The position numbers and the translations under genes are program-made. 64,000 bases of DNA from Streptomyces aidingensis (GTDB taxonomy: Bacteria > Actinomycetota > Actinomycetes > Streptomycetales > Streptomycetaceae): positions 665,276-729,275 of the forward strand of contig NZ_FOLM01000001.1 in assembly GCF_900112355.1 (NCBI RefSeq), written 5' to 3'. Shown here in pieces: positions 16,801 through 24,972 of this stretch; position 1 is the stretch's first letter; every line of letters starts with the position of its first letter. The notes beneath the pieces are model-generated. The model was given only the letters and a program-made list of their open reading frames with translations, was not told where the DNA came from and made no database searches.

Positions 16801-18613
16801 CGGCCGGGTGGGCGGCCGGCGGCCCGGCGCCGTGGACCCGGCGGTCTCCCGCCCCTGGTCCAAGCAGCTCGACTGGTACGGGCTGGGCCGCGAGGAGCTG
16901 AAGCGCCCGCCGTCCGCACAGAAGGAGGACGACGAGAACACCGACCTGAAGGTGCTGGTCGCCGCCGTCAACGAGGCCAACCGGGCGCTGGGCATCCCGG
17001 CGCAGCACAGCCCGTGGCTGCCGCCGCTGGACGAGATCATCCAGCTGGAGGCGCTGCCGCCGGCCGCCCCGGCCGGGGCGCTGCCCGCCGCGCCCTGGGC
17101 CATCGAGGACCTGCCCGATCAGCAGGACCGGCGCTCGCTGGCGATCGACTTCAAGACCTTCGGCCATCTGCTGGTCTCCGGCGCGCCGCGCACCGGCCGT
17201 TCGCAGCTGCTGCGCACCATCGCCGGCTCGCTGGCCCGCACCCACTCAGCCGCCGACGTCCACCTGTACGCCTTCGACTGCGGCAACGGCGCGCTCAACA
17301 TCCTCACCAGGCTGCCGCACTGCGGCGCGGTGGTCGGGCGCGCCCAGGTGGACCGGGCCAAACGGCTGCTCAAGCGGCTGGTCGCAGAGGTCACCCGGCG
17401 GCAGGAGCTGCTGGCCCAGGACGCCATGTCGGACATCGGGGAGCAGCGGGCCGCCGCCCGCACCCCCGAGGAGCGGCTGCCGCACATCGTGATCATGCTG
17501 GACCGCTGGGAGGGCTGGACCAACAGCCTGGGCGAGGTGGACACCGGCGCGCTGACCGACCAGCTCTTCCTGATCATGCGGGAGGGCGCCAGCGTCGGCG
17601 TGCACGTCATCATCACCGGTGACCAGAAGATCCACAGCGGGCGGATCTCCTCCCTCAGCGAGGAGAAGTACACCTTCCGGCTCCAGGACCGCACCGACTA
17701 CTCCTCGGCCGGCCTGCGGGCGCGGGACATGCCCGAGGAGATCCCGGCCGGGCGGCTGTTCCGGTCCGGCGGCTCCACCATGATCCAGGTGGCGGTGCTC
17801 TCCGACGACCTCACCGGCCAGGGCCAGGCCGCCGCGCTGACCGCCATCGGCGACGCGGCCAGGCAGCGCGACGCGGACCTGCCGCGCGCCCGCCGGCCGT
17901 TCCGGGTCGACGTCCTTCCCGCGCGGCTCACCTTCGCCGACGCCTGGGAGATGCGCGACCCGGAGGGCTCCCGCTCCCGGATGTGGTCGCTCATCGGTGT
18001 CGGCGGCGACGAACTCACCGGCTACGGCCCGGACCTGTCCCGGGGCCAGGGCTCGTTCATCATCGCCGGGCAGGCCAAGTCCGGCCGTTCCACCGCGCTG
18101 TACAACATGGCCCGGGTGCTGCTCGGCAACGGCGTCCGGCTGGTGCTGTCCGTGCCGCGCAACTCCCCGCTGCTCACCCTCCAGGGGCAGGAGGGGGTCC
18201 TGGAGGTGTTCACCGCCCCCAAGTTCACCAACGACCGGCTCGCCGAACTCTTCGCCGATGCCTCGCCGGAGAACCCGATGGTCTTCATGGCCGACGACGC
18301 CGAGGACATCCGCCGGGTGAAGGACATGGAGACCGAGCTGGAGAAGATGGTGGTGCGCGGCACCGAACGCGGCATCGGCGTGGTGGTGGCCGGCGACGAG
18401 ACCACGGTGTGCAGCGGCTTCAGCGGCTGGCAGGCGCAGATGAAGAAGGCCCGCCGCGGTGTGCTGCTCTCCCCGGCCACGCACCGCTCCGGCGACCTCA
18501 TCGGCCTGAAGCTGCCCCGCAGTGCGGCCGTGGAGCGCCCGCAGCCCGGCAACGGCATCCTCCACCTCGGTGACGGCCAGCCCCTCTCCGTCCGCCTCCC
18601 GCTGCCCGACTGA
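13886..18613 (+). CDS. eccC: Type VII secretion ATPase EccC/EssC-like (FtsK/SpoIIIE family)
   Basis: A 1575-residue membrane ATPase. Residues 1-100 form a small beta-rich domain, about 105-220 look like an FHA-type domain, and two membrane helices span about 261-302. These are followed by three FtsK/SpoIIIE-type ATPase domains. Domain 1 has an intact Walker A, GTTGSGKSE (about 763), and VLVDYKGGSAF. Domains 2 and 3 have weaker loops, GAPRTGRSQ (about 1097) and GQAKSGRST (about 1394), with Arg at the Lys position. An N-terminal FHA plus fused ATPases is the layout of Firmicute EssC rather than split mycobacterial EccCa/EccCb. No eccB, eccD, eccE or mycosin gene is in the window. The GTG start at 13886 has a GGGGAGGA site. 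Confidence 0.9.
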   Translation: MRLTLTVVDPVGGNSVDAVLDADPETPVSGLVPEFMELVGSRYTAQPSPYSPYGQPGAPAVPPVFVDGAHVDPGLSLADSPIREGAVVSLHHAGGCPPGEPSGFVELRVVGGPGAGAVHRLGVGRVDIGSAQGSPVRIADPSLEPRALTLRIAADGRCKVTVHGGATIRIDGKEPETGGGSTGGSGGSGREERIDWPLGSQIALGNSILEITPYYPPDAALRPSEDGAGLDYNRPPRLVPPGHPKHFKLPSEPDEPDKRQIPWIMAVFPVVGAVMMAVIRDRWIFLLLALLSPIMLIANYFMSKKSGWKKYLEKLEEYKETKARVEKDAQEALVAERFMRRHASPDPGTVLNNATGPRTRLWERRRSDDDHLLLRVGTCELDSEVVLTDPDQDEHKREVTWKIADAPVTISLKEHGVVGFAAPGDMVRSMGRWALGQIAVLHSPNDVQIYVLTDTAGQAGWEWVRWLPHSRPVSEQNTNVLIGTDAETVAARLAELTTLLDGRTKALKKSRARSAEFRDPDIVVVFDGSRRMRQLPGVIRLLKEGPAVGMYALCLEDEERFLPGECQAVAVAETGAPGGGTAGPWQQFQPGLRGGFPGFGGSPAAAPQPAGRAGTGVPAAFGAVPGWQQPVPQPAGAGAGSPLAASPMTAESESAPRYDRLRVGRRGQAPLHGVLPDLVSPAWCGLISRSLAPLRDISDEEEGAGLPNSARLLDVLELEPPTPQAIAARWQTDGQSTVAVIGQSYDGAFALDIRRDGPHGLIAGTTGSGKSELLQTIVASLAVANTPDNMTFVLVDYKGGSAFKDCVQLPHTVGMVTDLDNLLVERALRSLGAELTRREHILLHVGAKDIEDYQDLLRREPGRHESMPRLLIVIDEFASMARELPDFVKGLVNIAQRGRSLGIHLLLATQRPTGVVSPEIRANTNLRIALRVTDASESNDVLDAPDAAQIQKSTPGRAYVRLGAASLLPFQAGRVGGRRPGAVDPAVSRPWSKQLDWYGLGREELKRPPSAQKEDDENTDLKVLVAAVNEANRALGIPAQHSPWLPPLDEIIQLEALPPAAPAGALPAAPWAIEDLPDQQDRRSLAIDFKTFGHLLVSGAPRTGRSQLLRTIAGSLARTHSAADVHLYAFDCGNGALNILTRLPHCGAVVGRAQVDRAKRLLKRLVAEVTRRQELLAQDAMSDIGEQRAAARTPEERLPHIVIMLDRWEGWTNSLGEVDTGALTDQLFLIMREGASVGVHVIITGDQKIHSGRISSLSEEKYTFRLQDRTDYSSAGLRARDMPEEIPAGRLFRSGGSTMIQVAVLSDDLTGQGQAAALTAIGDAARQRDADLPRARRPFRVDVLPARLTFADAWEMRDPEGSRSRMWSLIGVGGDELTGYGPDLSRGQGSFIIAGQAKSGRSTALYNMARVLLGNGVRLVLSVPRNSPLLTLQGQEGVLEVFTAPKFTNDRLAELFADASPENPMVFMADDAEDIRRVKDMETELEKMVVRGTERGIGVVVAGDETTVCSGFSGWQAQMKKARRGVLLSPATHRSGDLIGLKLPRSAAVERPQPGNGILHLGDGQPLSVRLPLPD

Positions 18614-19000
18614 CGGGGCGAAGGCGTCCCCGGGCGGAGCGGGGCAGGGGTGAACAGGGGGGACTTTTCCGGTGTTTGCGGGCATGATGGGGGGTGTACA
18701 CCCGGCGGTCCGGCCAATGGTGTCCGGCCGCCGTCCAGCAGGGGACAGAGCAGGGGACAGCAGAGGCATCGCACCGGGTCGTTACCACTCGCACACCCGC
18801 TGACCACGGCCGATGAGACCGAAGCGGGGGCCGGGCGCTGTTGCGGGGGTGTGACGCCAACGGCGTTGTAGGGCCGTTCTGGCGGCTGGTACGGTTCCAG
18901 CGACTTCGAATCCTGTTACGAGCGGGCCGTTTGCGCAGATGAACGCGACCGGCCCGGGCGCCCTCCGGCCGAGGCGCCCGTCAACCGCGGGGGTGGTGGC
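18614..19000. promoter_or_regulatory. Control region upstream of the Tad operon
   Basis: 387 bases with no credible gene. It contains a perfect 12-bp palindrome GGGTGTACACCC at 18692-18703 and an exact tandem duplication of AGCAGGGGACAG at 18737-18760, both in the upstream half. The region precedes a long co-directional Tad/Flp operon, so it probably contains that operon's promoter and operator. A weak GGGG/CCCC stem shortly after the ATPase stop may act as a terminator. Confidence 0.4.
18692..18703. promoter_or_regulatory. Perfect 12-bp palindrome, candidate operator
   Basis: GGGTGTACACCC is a perfect dyad in non-coding DNA about 300 bases before the first Tad gene. Perfect short dyads of this kind are commonly binding sites for homodimeric regulators. 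Which protein might bind it is unknown. Confidence 0.35.
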
Positions 19001-19732
19001 GTGAAGACCCAGAACCGGGTATCTGCGGCTGCGAAGAATCCGGTTGCGGCCGGACCGGCCCTGGGAGACCGGCTGCCCACACCGCCACGCGAACGCAAAC
19101 CCGCCCTCGCCGCGCTGGCGGTGCTGCTGATCCTGGTGGGCGCGCTGGGCGCCACCGTGCTGGTGCTCCAGGCCGGTGACCGTGTCGAGGCCGTGCAGAT
19201 CACCGAGCGCATTCCCGCCGGGCAGCCCATCCCCGAGGACGCCATGACCCCCGTGCTGGTCGCCGAGGCCGACGGCGTGGACTTCGTCCTGTGGGGCCAG
19301 CGGGACCAGATCATCGACGGCGATGTGTGGTCCCGCGTCGACCTGGTCGAAGGCACCGTGCTGGTCGAGGAGATGTTCACCCGGGACGACCAGCTCGGCG
19401 CGGACGATGTGCTGGTGGGGCTCTCCCTGAGCCCGGGTCAGTACCCCACCGGCCTGGAGGTCGGCCAGACGGTGGCCGTCTACTGGGTCGGCAATGACGC
19501 GGAGGACGCCGCCGAGGCGGACGACGACGCCACCGGGGGCGGCGCCGGCCCCGGCCGGCAGGTGCTCAGCGACGCCGCCAAGGTCGTGGTCGTGGACGGC
19601 GGCAACGGCAACCGCAGTGATCTGTCGGTGACCGTCCGGGTGCCCACGGAAGAGGTCGCCCCCCTCACCCGGGCCGCCTCCGGCGGCGATGTGGCCGTGG
19701 CCATCGTGGCGCCCGCGGGCAGCGAGGACTGA
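19001..19732 (+). CDS. SAF-domain protein of the Tad pilus (CpaB/RcpC-like)
   Basis: A 243-residue protein with one N-terminal membrane helix (LAALAVLLILVGALGATVLVL) and then an exterior SAF domain beginning VEAVQITERIPAGQPIPEDAM. In Tad/Flp systems the CpaB/RcpC protein with this domain helps assemble the pilus in the envelope; in Gram-positive bacteria it would be anchored outside the membrane. It is the first gene of an operon running to 25886. The downstream GAGGAG site overlaps its stop codon, indicating tight coupling. The start is a GTG. Confidence 0.82.
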   Translation: MKTQNRVSAAAKNPVAAGPALGDRLPTPPRERKPALAALAVLLILVGALGATVLVLQAGDRVEAVQITERIPAGQPIPEDAMTPVLVAEADGVDFVLWGQRDQIIDGDVWSRVDLVEGTVLVEEMFTRDDQLGADDVLVGLSLSPGQYPTGLEVGQTVAVYWVGNDAEDAAEADDDATGGGAGPGRQVLSDAAKVVVVDGGNGNRSDLSVTVRVPTEEVAPLTRAASGGDVAVAIVAPAGSED

Positions 19733-19745
19733 GGAGCGGTACAGG

Positions 19746-20834
19746 ATGGCGCTGATCGCAATCGCGGCCGACAAGGGCGCGCCGGGGGTCACCACCACCG
19801 CCGTGGCGCTGGCCGCCCTGTGGCCGCGCCGGGCGCTGCTGGCCGAGGCCGACCCGGCCGGCGGTGATCTCATCTACCGCTCGGTCGGCGGCAACGGGCG
19901 GCCCCTGGACCCGGGCACGGGCATTCTGTCGCTGGCCGCCACCGCCCGCCGGGGCATCGCCGCCGAGCAGCTCTGGGACCACACCCAGCGGCTGGCCGGC
20001 GGCCTGGATGTGATCGTCGGCCTGGCCTCCGCCGAGCAGGCGGCCGGTCTGACCGGCCAGTGGAGCGGCCTGGGCAAGGCGTTCGCCGAACTCGCCCAGT
20101 CCCCCCATCAGGAGGCCGCGGCCGATGTCATCGCCGACCTCGGCCGGCTGGGCCCGGACTCGCCCGCCGTGGCCCTGCTGCCGCACGCCGCCCTGCTGCT
20201 GCTGGTCACCCGCACCCGGCCCGAGCAGCTCGCCCGGGTGCGGGACCGCGCCCAGGCGCTCAGCGGCAAGCTGCACGGCGGCAGCCGCAGCGGCGCCGCC
20301 CAGCTGGGCAAGCCGCAGATCGGCGTGGTGCTGCTGGCCGATCCGCAGCAGGGCGCCAGAATCGCCGGCCAGGTCAACGAGATGCTGATCGCCGGTCACA
20401 CCGGCGCCCGGGTGGTGGGCCTGGTCGCCGACGACCCGGCCGGCGCCGACATGCTGGCCGGCCGCCGCCGCGGCCGGGTGGACAAGTCGCTGCTGGTCCG
20501 CTCCGCCCGCAAGATCGTCTCCGATCTCCAGCAGAACTTCCGCGCCGAGCTGACCTCCTCCGGCGGCCCCGGGCAGACCGGCGGGCATCCGGTGCAGCAC
20601 CCCGGGGGCGCCGGCGCCCCCGGCTCGGCCCCGCCGCCCGCGCCCGAGGGCGCCCAGGGCTATGCGCCGCGGCAGCCGCCCGCCCCCGGCGGCGTGGCCG
20701 GACCGTACGGGCCCGGTCCGTACGCTCCGGGTCCGTCCGGCCCGGCGGCCGGCTCCGCCCCCGGTGAGCACGGATGGCAGCCCGGCGCCCAGGGCACCGG
20801 CGCGCCGCCCGGCGCCGCGGGAGCCCCGAGATGA
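19746..20834 (+). CDS. CpaE/TadZ-like MinD-family ATPase homologue with altered P-loop
   Basis: A 362-residue protein with an N-terminal MinD/ParA-like fold: IAADKGAPGVTTTAVALA at residues 6-23 and LLAEADPAGGDL after strand 2. The signature lysine (Lys10) of the deviant Walker A is kept, but the usual Lys before the two threonines is Val15, so nucleotide hydrolysis may be lost. In Tad systems CpaE/TadZ localises the pilus machine. The C-terminal ~90 residues are a Pro/Gly/Ala-rich disordered tail. A GAGGAG site overlaps the upstream stop codon. Its own stop overlaps the next start (ATGA). Confidence 0.8.
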   Translation: MALIAIAADKGAPGVTTTAVALAALWPRRALLAEADPAGGDLIYRSVGGNGRPLDPGTGILSLAATARRGIAAEQLWDHTQRLAGGLDVIVGLASAEQAAGLTGQWSGLGKAFAELAQSPHQEAAADVIADLGRLGPDSPAVALLPHAALLLLVTRTRPEQLARVRDRAQALSGKLHGGSRSGAAQLGKPQIGVVLLADPQQGARIAGQVNEMLIAGHTGARVVGLVADDPAGADMLAGRRRGRVDKSLLVRSARKIVSDLQQNFRAELTSSGGPGQTGGHPVQHPGGAGAPGSAPPPAPEGAQGYAPRQPPAPGGVAGPYGPGPYAPGPSGPAAGSAPGEHGWQPGAQGTGAPPGAAGAPR

Positions 20835-22132
20835 GCGAGGTCAACCACCAGTTGGTGAAGCGGCTGCGCCAGGAGGCGGGCGACCGCCTCGCCGAGCAGC
20901 GCCGCATCGACCAGGCCAGCGGCGTCCGCCCGATGAGCAGCGAGGACGAACGCCACTACGCCCGCGCGGTGATCGCCCAGGTGCTGGAGGAGTACGTCCG
21001 GGAGGAGATAGCCTCCGGCCGGGCCCCGCTGGACGCCCAGACCGAGGAGGCGTACGCCGCCGCGGTGCACGCCGCGCTGTTCGGCGTCGGCCGGCTGCAG
21101 CCGCTGCTGGACGACCCCGAGATCGAGAACATCGACATCAACGGCTGCGACCGGGTCTTCATCGGCTACGCCGACGGCCGCGAGACGCGCGGCGAACCGG
21201 TCGCCGAGAGCGACGAGGAACTGGTCGAGCTGATCCAGATCCTCGGCGCCTACTCCGGTCTTTCCTCCCGGCCCTTCGACTCCGCCAATCCGCAGCTCGA
21301 CCTGCGGCTGCCGGACGGCTCCCGGCTGTCCGCCGTGATGGACGTGACCCGCCGGCCCGCGCTGTCCATCCGGCGCGCCCGGCTCGGCAAGGTCTTCCTG
21401 GCCGATCTGGTCGGCAACGGCACCCTCACCCCGGAGATCGGCAGCTTTCTGGCCGCCGCGGTGCGGGCCCGCAAGAACATCATGATCGCCGGCTCCACCA
21501 ACGCCGGGAAGACCACCCTGCTGCGCGCCCTGGCCAACGAGATCCCGCCCGAGGAGCGGCTGATCACCGTGGAGCGCGCGCTGGAGCTGGGCCTGGACGA
21601 GTTCACCGATCTGCATCCCAATGTGGTCGCCTTCGAGGAGCGGCTGCCCAACTCCGAGGGCCAGGGCTATATCTCCATGGCGGAACTGGTGCGCCGCTCG
21701 CTGCGCATGAACCCCTCCCGGGTGATCGTCGGCGAGGTCCTCGGCGACGAGATCGTCACCATGCTCAACGCCATGTCGCAGGGCAACGACGGCTCGCTGT
21801 CCACGATCCACGCCAACAGCTCGGCCGAGGTGTTCAACCGCATCTCCACCTACGCCCTCCAGGCGTCCGAACGCCTGCCGGTGGAGGCCAGCCAGTTGCT
21901 GATCGGCGGCGCGCTCAACTTCGTGGTCTTCATCCAGCGGCGCAACAACTACGCACAGGGGGGAACCCTGAGGCGTCTGGTGACGTCCATTCGGGAGGTC
22001 AACGGCGTGGACGGACGGGTGCTGTCCAGCGAGGTCTTCGCCGAGGGACCGGACGGCGTGCCGCGTCCCTCGGCGCCGGTCTCCTGCGTCGAGGAACTGA
22101 TCCACTACGGCTACCGCGGCGGATGGGGGTGA
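20831..22132 (+). CDS. cpaF: Tad pilus assembly ATPase CpaF/TadA
   Basis: A 433-residue hexameric secretion ATPase that powers Flp/Tad pilus assembly. Walker A is GSTNAGKTT at 221-229, followed by LITVERALELGL, an Arg-rich segment, RVIVGEV (about 297-303) with the Walker B region, and GSLSTIHANS with the conserved histidine. The N-terminal domain (about 1-130) is the usual helical platform with GRLQPLLDDPEIENIDING. The ATG at 20831 overlaps the preceding stop codon by four bases, which fixes the start; a longer in-frame reading from 20774 lies inside the upstream gene. Confidence 0.95.
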   Translation: MSEVNHQLVKRLRQEAGDRLAEQRRIDQASGVRPMSSEDERHYARAVIAQVLEEYVREEIASGRAPLDAQTEEAYAAAVHAALFGVGRLQPLLDDPEIENIDINGCDRVFIGYADGRETRGEPVAESDEELVELIQILGAYSGLSSRPFDSANPQLDLRLPDGSRLSAVMDVTRRPALSIRRARLGKVFLADLVGNGTLTPEIGSFLAAAVRARKNIMIAGSTNAGKTTLLRALANEIPPEERLITVERALELGLDEFTDLHPNVVAFEERLPNSEGQGYISMAELVRRSLRMNPSRVIVGEVLGDEIVTMLNAMSQGNDGSLSTIHANSSAEVFNRISTYALQASERLPVEASQLLIGGALNFVVFIQRRNNYAQGGTLRRLVTSIREVNGVDGRVLSSEVFAEGPDGVPRPSAPVSCVEELIHYGYRGGWG

Positions 22133-22139
22133 TCCGGGG

Positions 22140-23156
22140 ATGCCGGGCATGACCGGACTGCTGACCCTGGAGTTCCTGCTCAGCCTGGCCAGCGGCATCG
22201 CCGCGGGCGGCGGACTGGCCCTGCTGATCGCGGCCGTGCGCGGCTTCCCGCCCCGGACGGCGGAGGAACGGCTGCGCGCCGAGCGCCGCCGCGCCGAGAT
22301 CGCCCGCTTCGTCAGCCAGCGCACCATGATCGGCGCCCTGGTGGCGGTGGTGGTGCTGGTGCTGACCCGCTGGCCGGTCGCCGCGCTGGCCGCCGCCCTG
22401 CTGGTGTTCACCTGGGACAAGCTGTTCGGCGGCGCCGGTGAGGAACGCGCCGCCATGCGCCGGGTGGAGGCGCTGGCCTCCTGGACGGAGTCGCTGCGCG
22501 ACACCATCGCCGGCGCGGTCGGTCTGGAGCAGGCCATCCCGGCCTCCGCCCGGGCCGCCTCGCCCGCGCTGCGCGAACCGCTGTTCAACCTGGTGGACCG
22601 GCTGCGCTCACGCACCCCGCTGCCCGACGCCCTCCAGGAGTTCGCCGACGAACTCGACGACTCCTCGGCCGACATCATCATCGCCTCGCTGATCCTCAAC
22701 GCCCGGCTGCGCGGCCCCGGCCTGCGGGAGGTGCTGGGCGCGCTGGCCAAGTCCGCGCGCCAGGAGGTGGACATGCGCCAGCGGGTGATGGCGCAGCGCG
22801 CCTCCACCCGGCGCAGCGTACAGATCGTGGTCGGTATCTCCCTCGCCTTCCCCGGCCTGCTCGCCCTGTTCAGCCCCGGCTTTGTCGAGCCCTACGACTC
22901 GATGGCCGGCCAGGCCGTACTGGCCCTGGTGGCGCTGCTGTTCGGGGCCGGCTTCTGGTGGATGCGCAGCCTGTCCACGATCGAGACGCCGGAGCGGTTC
23001 ATGGCCCGGCCCGATTCCCTCCCGGTGATCCGGGAGGGAATCGGGCCGGGCGCCGCCGCGGGCGGGGGCACCGCCGCGGACGAGGCCGGCGTCGCCCGGA
23101 CGCCGCTGCTGCCGCGGCAGTCCACGGTCATGCCGAAGGGAGGCACGGGAGCGTGA
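22140..23156 (+). CDS. tadB: Tad pilus inner-membrane platform protein TadB
   Basis: A 338-residue integral membrane protein with a type II secretion F (GspF) domain. Hydrophobic segments lie at the N-terminus (about 5-30), about 60-95 and near the C-terminus (about 225-280), with a cytosolic helical domain between them (SLRDTIAGAVGLEQAIPASA). With TadC it forms the membrane platform on which CpaF acts. The ATG at 22140 follows GGGGTGAT; a second in-frame ATG at 22149 is also possible. Its stop overlaps the tadC GTG by four bases. Confidence 0.9.
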   Translation: MPGMTGLLTLEFLLSLASGIAAGGGLALLIAAVRGFPPRTAEERLRAERRRAEIARFVSQRTMIGALVAVVVLVLTRWPVAALAAALLVFTWDKLFGGAGEERAAMRRVEALASWTESLRDTIAGAVGLEQAIPASARAASPALREPLFNLVDRLRSRTPLPDALQEFADELDDSSADIIIASLILNARLRGPGLREVLGALAKSARQEVDMRQRVMAQRASTRRSVQIVVGISLAFPGLLALFSPGFVEPYDSMAGQAVLALVALLFGAGFWWMRSLSTIETPERFMARPDSLPVIREGIGPGAAAGGGTAADEAGVARTPLLPRQSTVMPKGGTGA

Positions 23157-24106
23157 ACGAGACCATCACCTGGTCGGTGCTCATCGGCGGCCTGCTGGGC
23201 CTGGGCCTGTATGTACTGGCCCGGGCGCTGTTCCCCGGCGAGCGCAGCCCGGTCTCCGCGGTGGCCCGGGTGGACGCGCTGCGCGCCCGCGGCTTCCATC
23301 CCGGCGAGGCCCGCGGGGCGGCCGGCGCCCTGGGCACCGGTGAGCCGCACCGGCCCGGCCGGATCGACGAACTCCGCGGCCGGCTCGGCGAATGGCTGTC
23401 CGAGGTCTTCCTGCGCCGCGGCTGGGAGATGCGTTCGCTGCGCGCCGACCTCTCCCTGCTGGGCCGGGACTGGGAGGGTTTTCTGGCCCAGAAGGTGCTG
23501 ATGGCCGCGCTGGGCCTGGTCTTCGGGCCGTTTGTGTACGGGGCCGGTTTCATGCTGGGGCTGGTGAACAGCCCGTTCGTCCCGCTCTGGCTGGCCCTGG
23601 TGTTCGCGGCCGTTTTCTTCTTCCTGCCGGACGCGGAGGTGCGGCGGGACGCGGCGGCCAGGCGGCGGGACTTCCGCCGGGTGGTGGCCGCATATCTGGA
23701 TCTGGTGGCCATGAGCCTGGCCGGCGGCCGTGGCCTGCCGGAGGCGCTGAAGGCCGCGGCGGAGGTCAGCGACGGCTGGGCCCTGCGCCGCATCCGCACC
23801 GCGCTGAGCGACGCCCGGATCACCGGACTCAGCCAGTGGCAGGCGCTGGGCCGGCTCGGCGACGAGGTCGGGGTCGAGGAACTGCGCGACCTGGCCAACT
23901 CGCTGGCGCTGGTGGCCGACGACGGCGCCAAGGTCCGGGCATCGCTGGGCGCCCGCGCGGAGACCATGCGCAGCCGGGAGCTCGCCGAGATCGAGGGGAC
24001 CGCGGGGAAGAAATCGCAGTCCATGCTGATCGCACAGCTTCTGCTGTGCCTGGGTTTTCTGGTTTTCCTGATCTTTCCGGCAGGGATGCGGGTGTTCGGC
24101 TTCTGA
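23153..24106 (+). CDS. tadC: Tad pilus inner-membrane platform protein TadC
   Basis: A 317-residue second GspF-domain membrane protein. It has an N-terminal helix (WSVLIGGLLGLGLYVLARAL), two central hydrophobic segments (about 120-160), the cytosolic domain AYLDLVAMSLAGGRGLPEAL and a C-terminal helix (LLLCLGFLVFLIFPAGMRV). It starts at a GTG that overlaps the tadB stop (GTGA), so TadB and TadC are probably translated together. In Tad systems the two form the platform. Confidence 0.9.
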   Translation: MNETITWSVLIGGLLGLGLYVLARALFPGERSPVSAVARVDALRARGFHPGEARGAAGALGTGEPHRPGRIDELRGRLGEWLSEVFLRRGWEMRSLRADLSLLGRDWEGFLAQKVLMAALGLVFGPFVYGAGFMLGLVNSPFVPLWLALVFAAVFFFLPDAEVRRDAAARRRDFRRVVAAYLDLVAMSLAGGRGLPEALKAAAEVSDGWALRRIRTALSDARITGLSQWQALGRLGDEVGVEELRDLANSLALVADDGAKVRASLGARAETMRSRELAEIEGTAGKKSQSMLIAQLLLCLGFLVFLIFPAGMRVFGF

Positions 24107-24154
24107 GCGCCGGCGCGCCGTATCGCGACAAGCGTGAGCGAGAGGGTAAGTGCA

Positions 24155-24466
24155 ATGTCCAAGAGGTCCGCAGAAAGCACAGGTCCGGCGCATGCCGGAC
24201 GGTCCCGGATCACCGGGTGGATGCCGGGTTTCCACGATTCGCGCGTTCAGTATCTGACCGTGATGCTGCGGGAGCGCGTCCACCGGGCGCGCGCCCTGGG
24301 CGCCGACCGCGGTGCCTCCGCCCTGGAGTGGGTGGTGATCGCCGCCATCGTGGTCGGCATCGTGGCCGTGGTCGGCGGGGTCATCACCACGGCCCTGACC
24401 GACCGCGCCGACGAGGTCAGTGACTGCATCGGCAGCGCGGACGGCAGCGAGGGCTCGAAGTGCTGA
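24155..24466 (+). CDS. Flp-type pilin-like protein with prepilin motif
   Basis: A 103-residue protein with a long basic leader and a single hydrophobic helix starting RGASALEWVVIAAIVVGIV. A Gly53 cleavage point followed by Glu at +5 (Glu58) matches type IV/Flp prepilins, so it is a candidate structural pilin. The leader is unusually long for Flp. The ATG at 24155 is preferred because AGAGGGTAAG precedes it; an in-frame GTG at 24134 would add seven residues. The acidic tail ends in ADGSEGSKC. Its stop lies seven bases inside the next gene. Confidence 0.75.
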   Translation: MSKRSAESTGPAHAGRSRITGWMPGFHDSRVQYLTVMLRERVHRARALGADRGASALEWVVIAAIVVGIVAVVGGVITTALTDRADEVSDCIGSADGSEGSKC

Positions 24467-24942
24467 ACGGCCGCCGCGTGCTGCGGGCCGTCCGCCGCCG
24501 GCTCGGTCTGACGACCGGTGACGGCGGCGGGCCGGGTCCGCTCCGCGGCGGCGACTCGGGCGCCTCGGCGATCGAGTTCGTGATGCTGACCCCGGTGATG
24601 TTCTTCATGATCTTCGGGGCGGTGCAGTTCGCGATGTTCTCCTTCGCCCAGGACGTGGCCAAGGCCGCGGCCCAGGCGGGCGCCCGCACGGCGCGCGCCG
24701 AGGCCGACGCCGACCCGCAGGGCTGGGCGCAGGACGCGGAGGACAAGGCCCGAAGCTATGTGGACCAGCTCGGCCCGGGCATGTTCGACGGCACGGTGAC
24801 CATCACCCCCCTCGGCCCGGCCGACAACGTGGTGGGGGTCCGGGTCACCGGCAAGGTGCCGTCGATCCTGCCCGGGATGGACCTGACCGTGAGCGCGGAG
24901 TCCCGGGGGCCCGTGGAACGGTTCGTGCCCGACGAGGGCTGA
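24460..24942 (+). CDS. TadE-like pseudopilin 1
   Basis: A 160-residue TadE-family protein. A Gly/Arg-rich leader is followed by GASAIEFVMLTPVMFFMIF, giving a prepilin-peptidase-type site at Gly34 with Glu39 at +5, then AQFAMFSFAQDVAKAAAQAGARTARA, the classic TadE continuation. The exterior C-terminal domain is about 90 residues. Pseudopilins of this class prime or shape the Flp pilus. The GTG at 24460 overlaps the end of the pilin gene. Confidence 0.85.
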   Translation: MLNGRRVLRAVRRRLGLTTGDGGGPGPLRGGDSGASAIEFVMLTPVMFFMIFGAVQFAMFSFAQDVAKAAAQAGARTARAEADADPQGWAQDAEDKARSYVDQLGPGMFDGTVTITPLGPADNVVGVRVTGKVPSILPGMDLTVSAESRGPVERFVPDEG

Positions 24943-24972
24943 GCACAAGGCGGACGACGAGGGCTGACCGAA

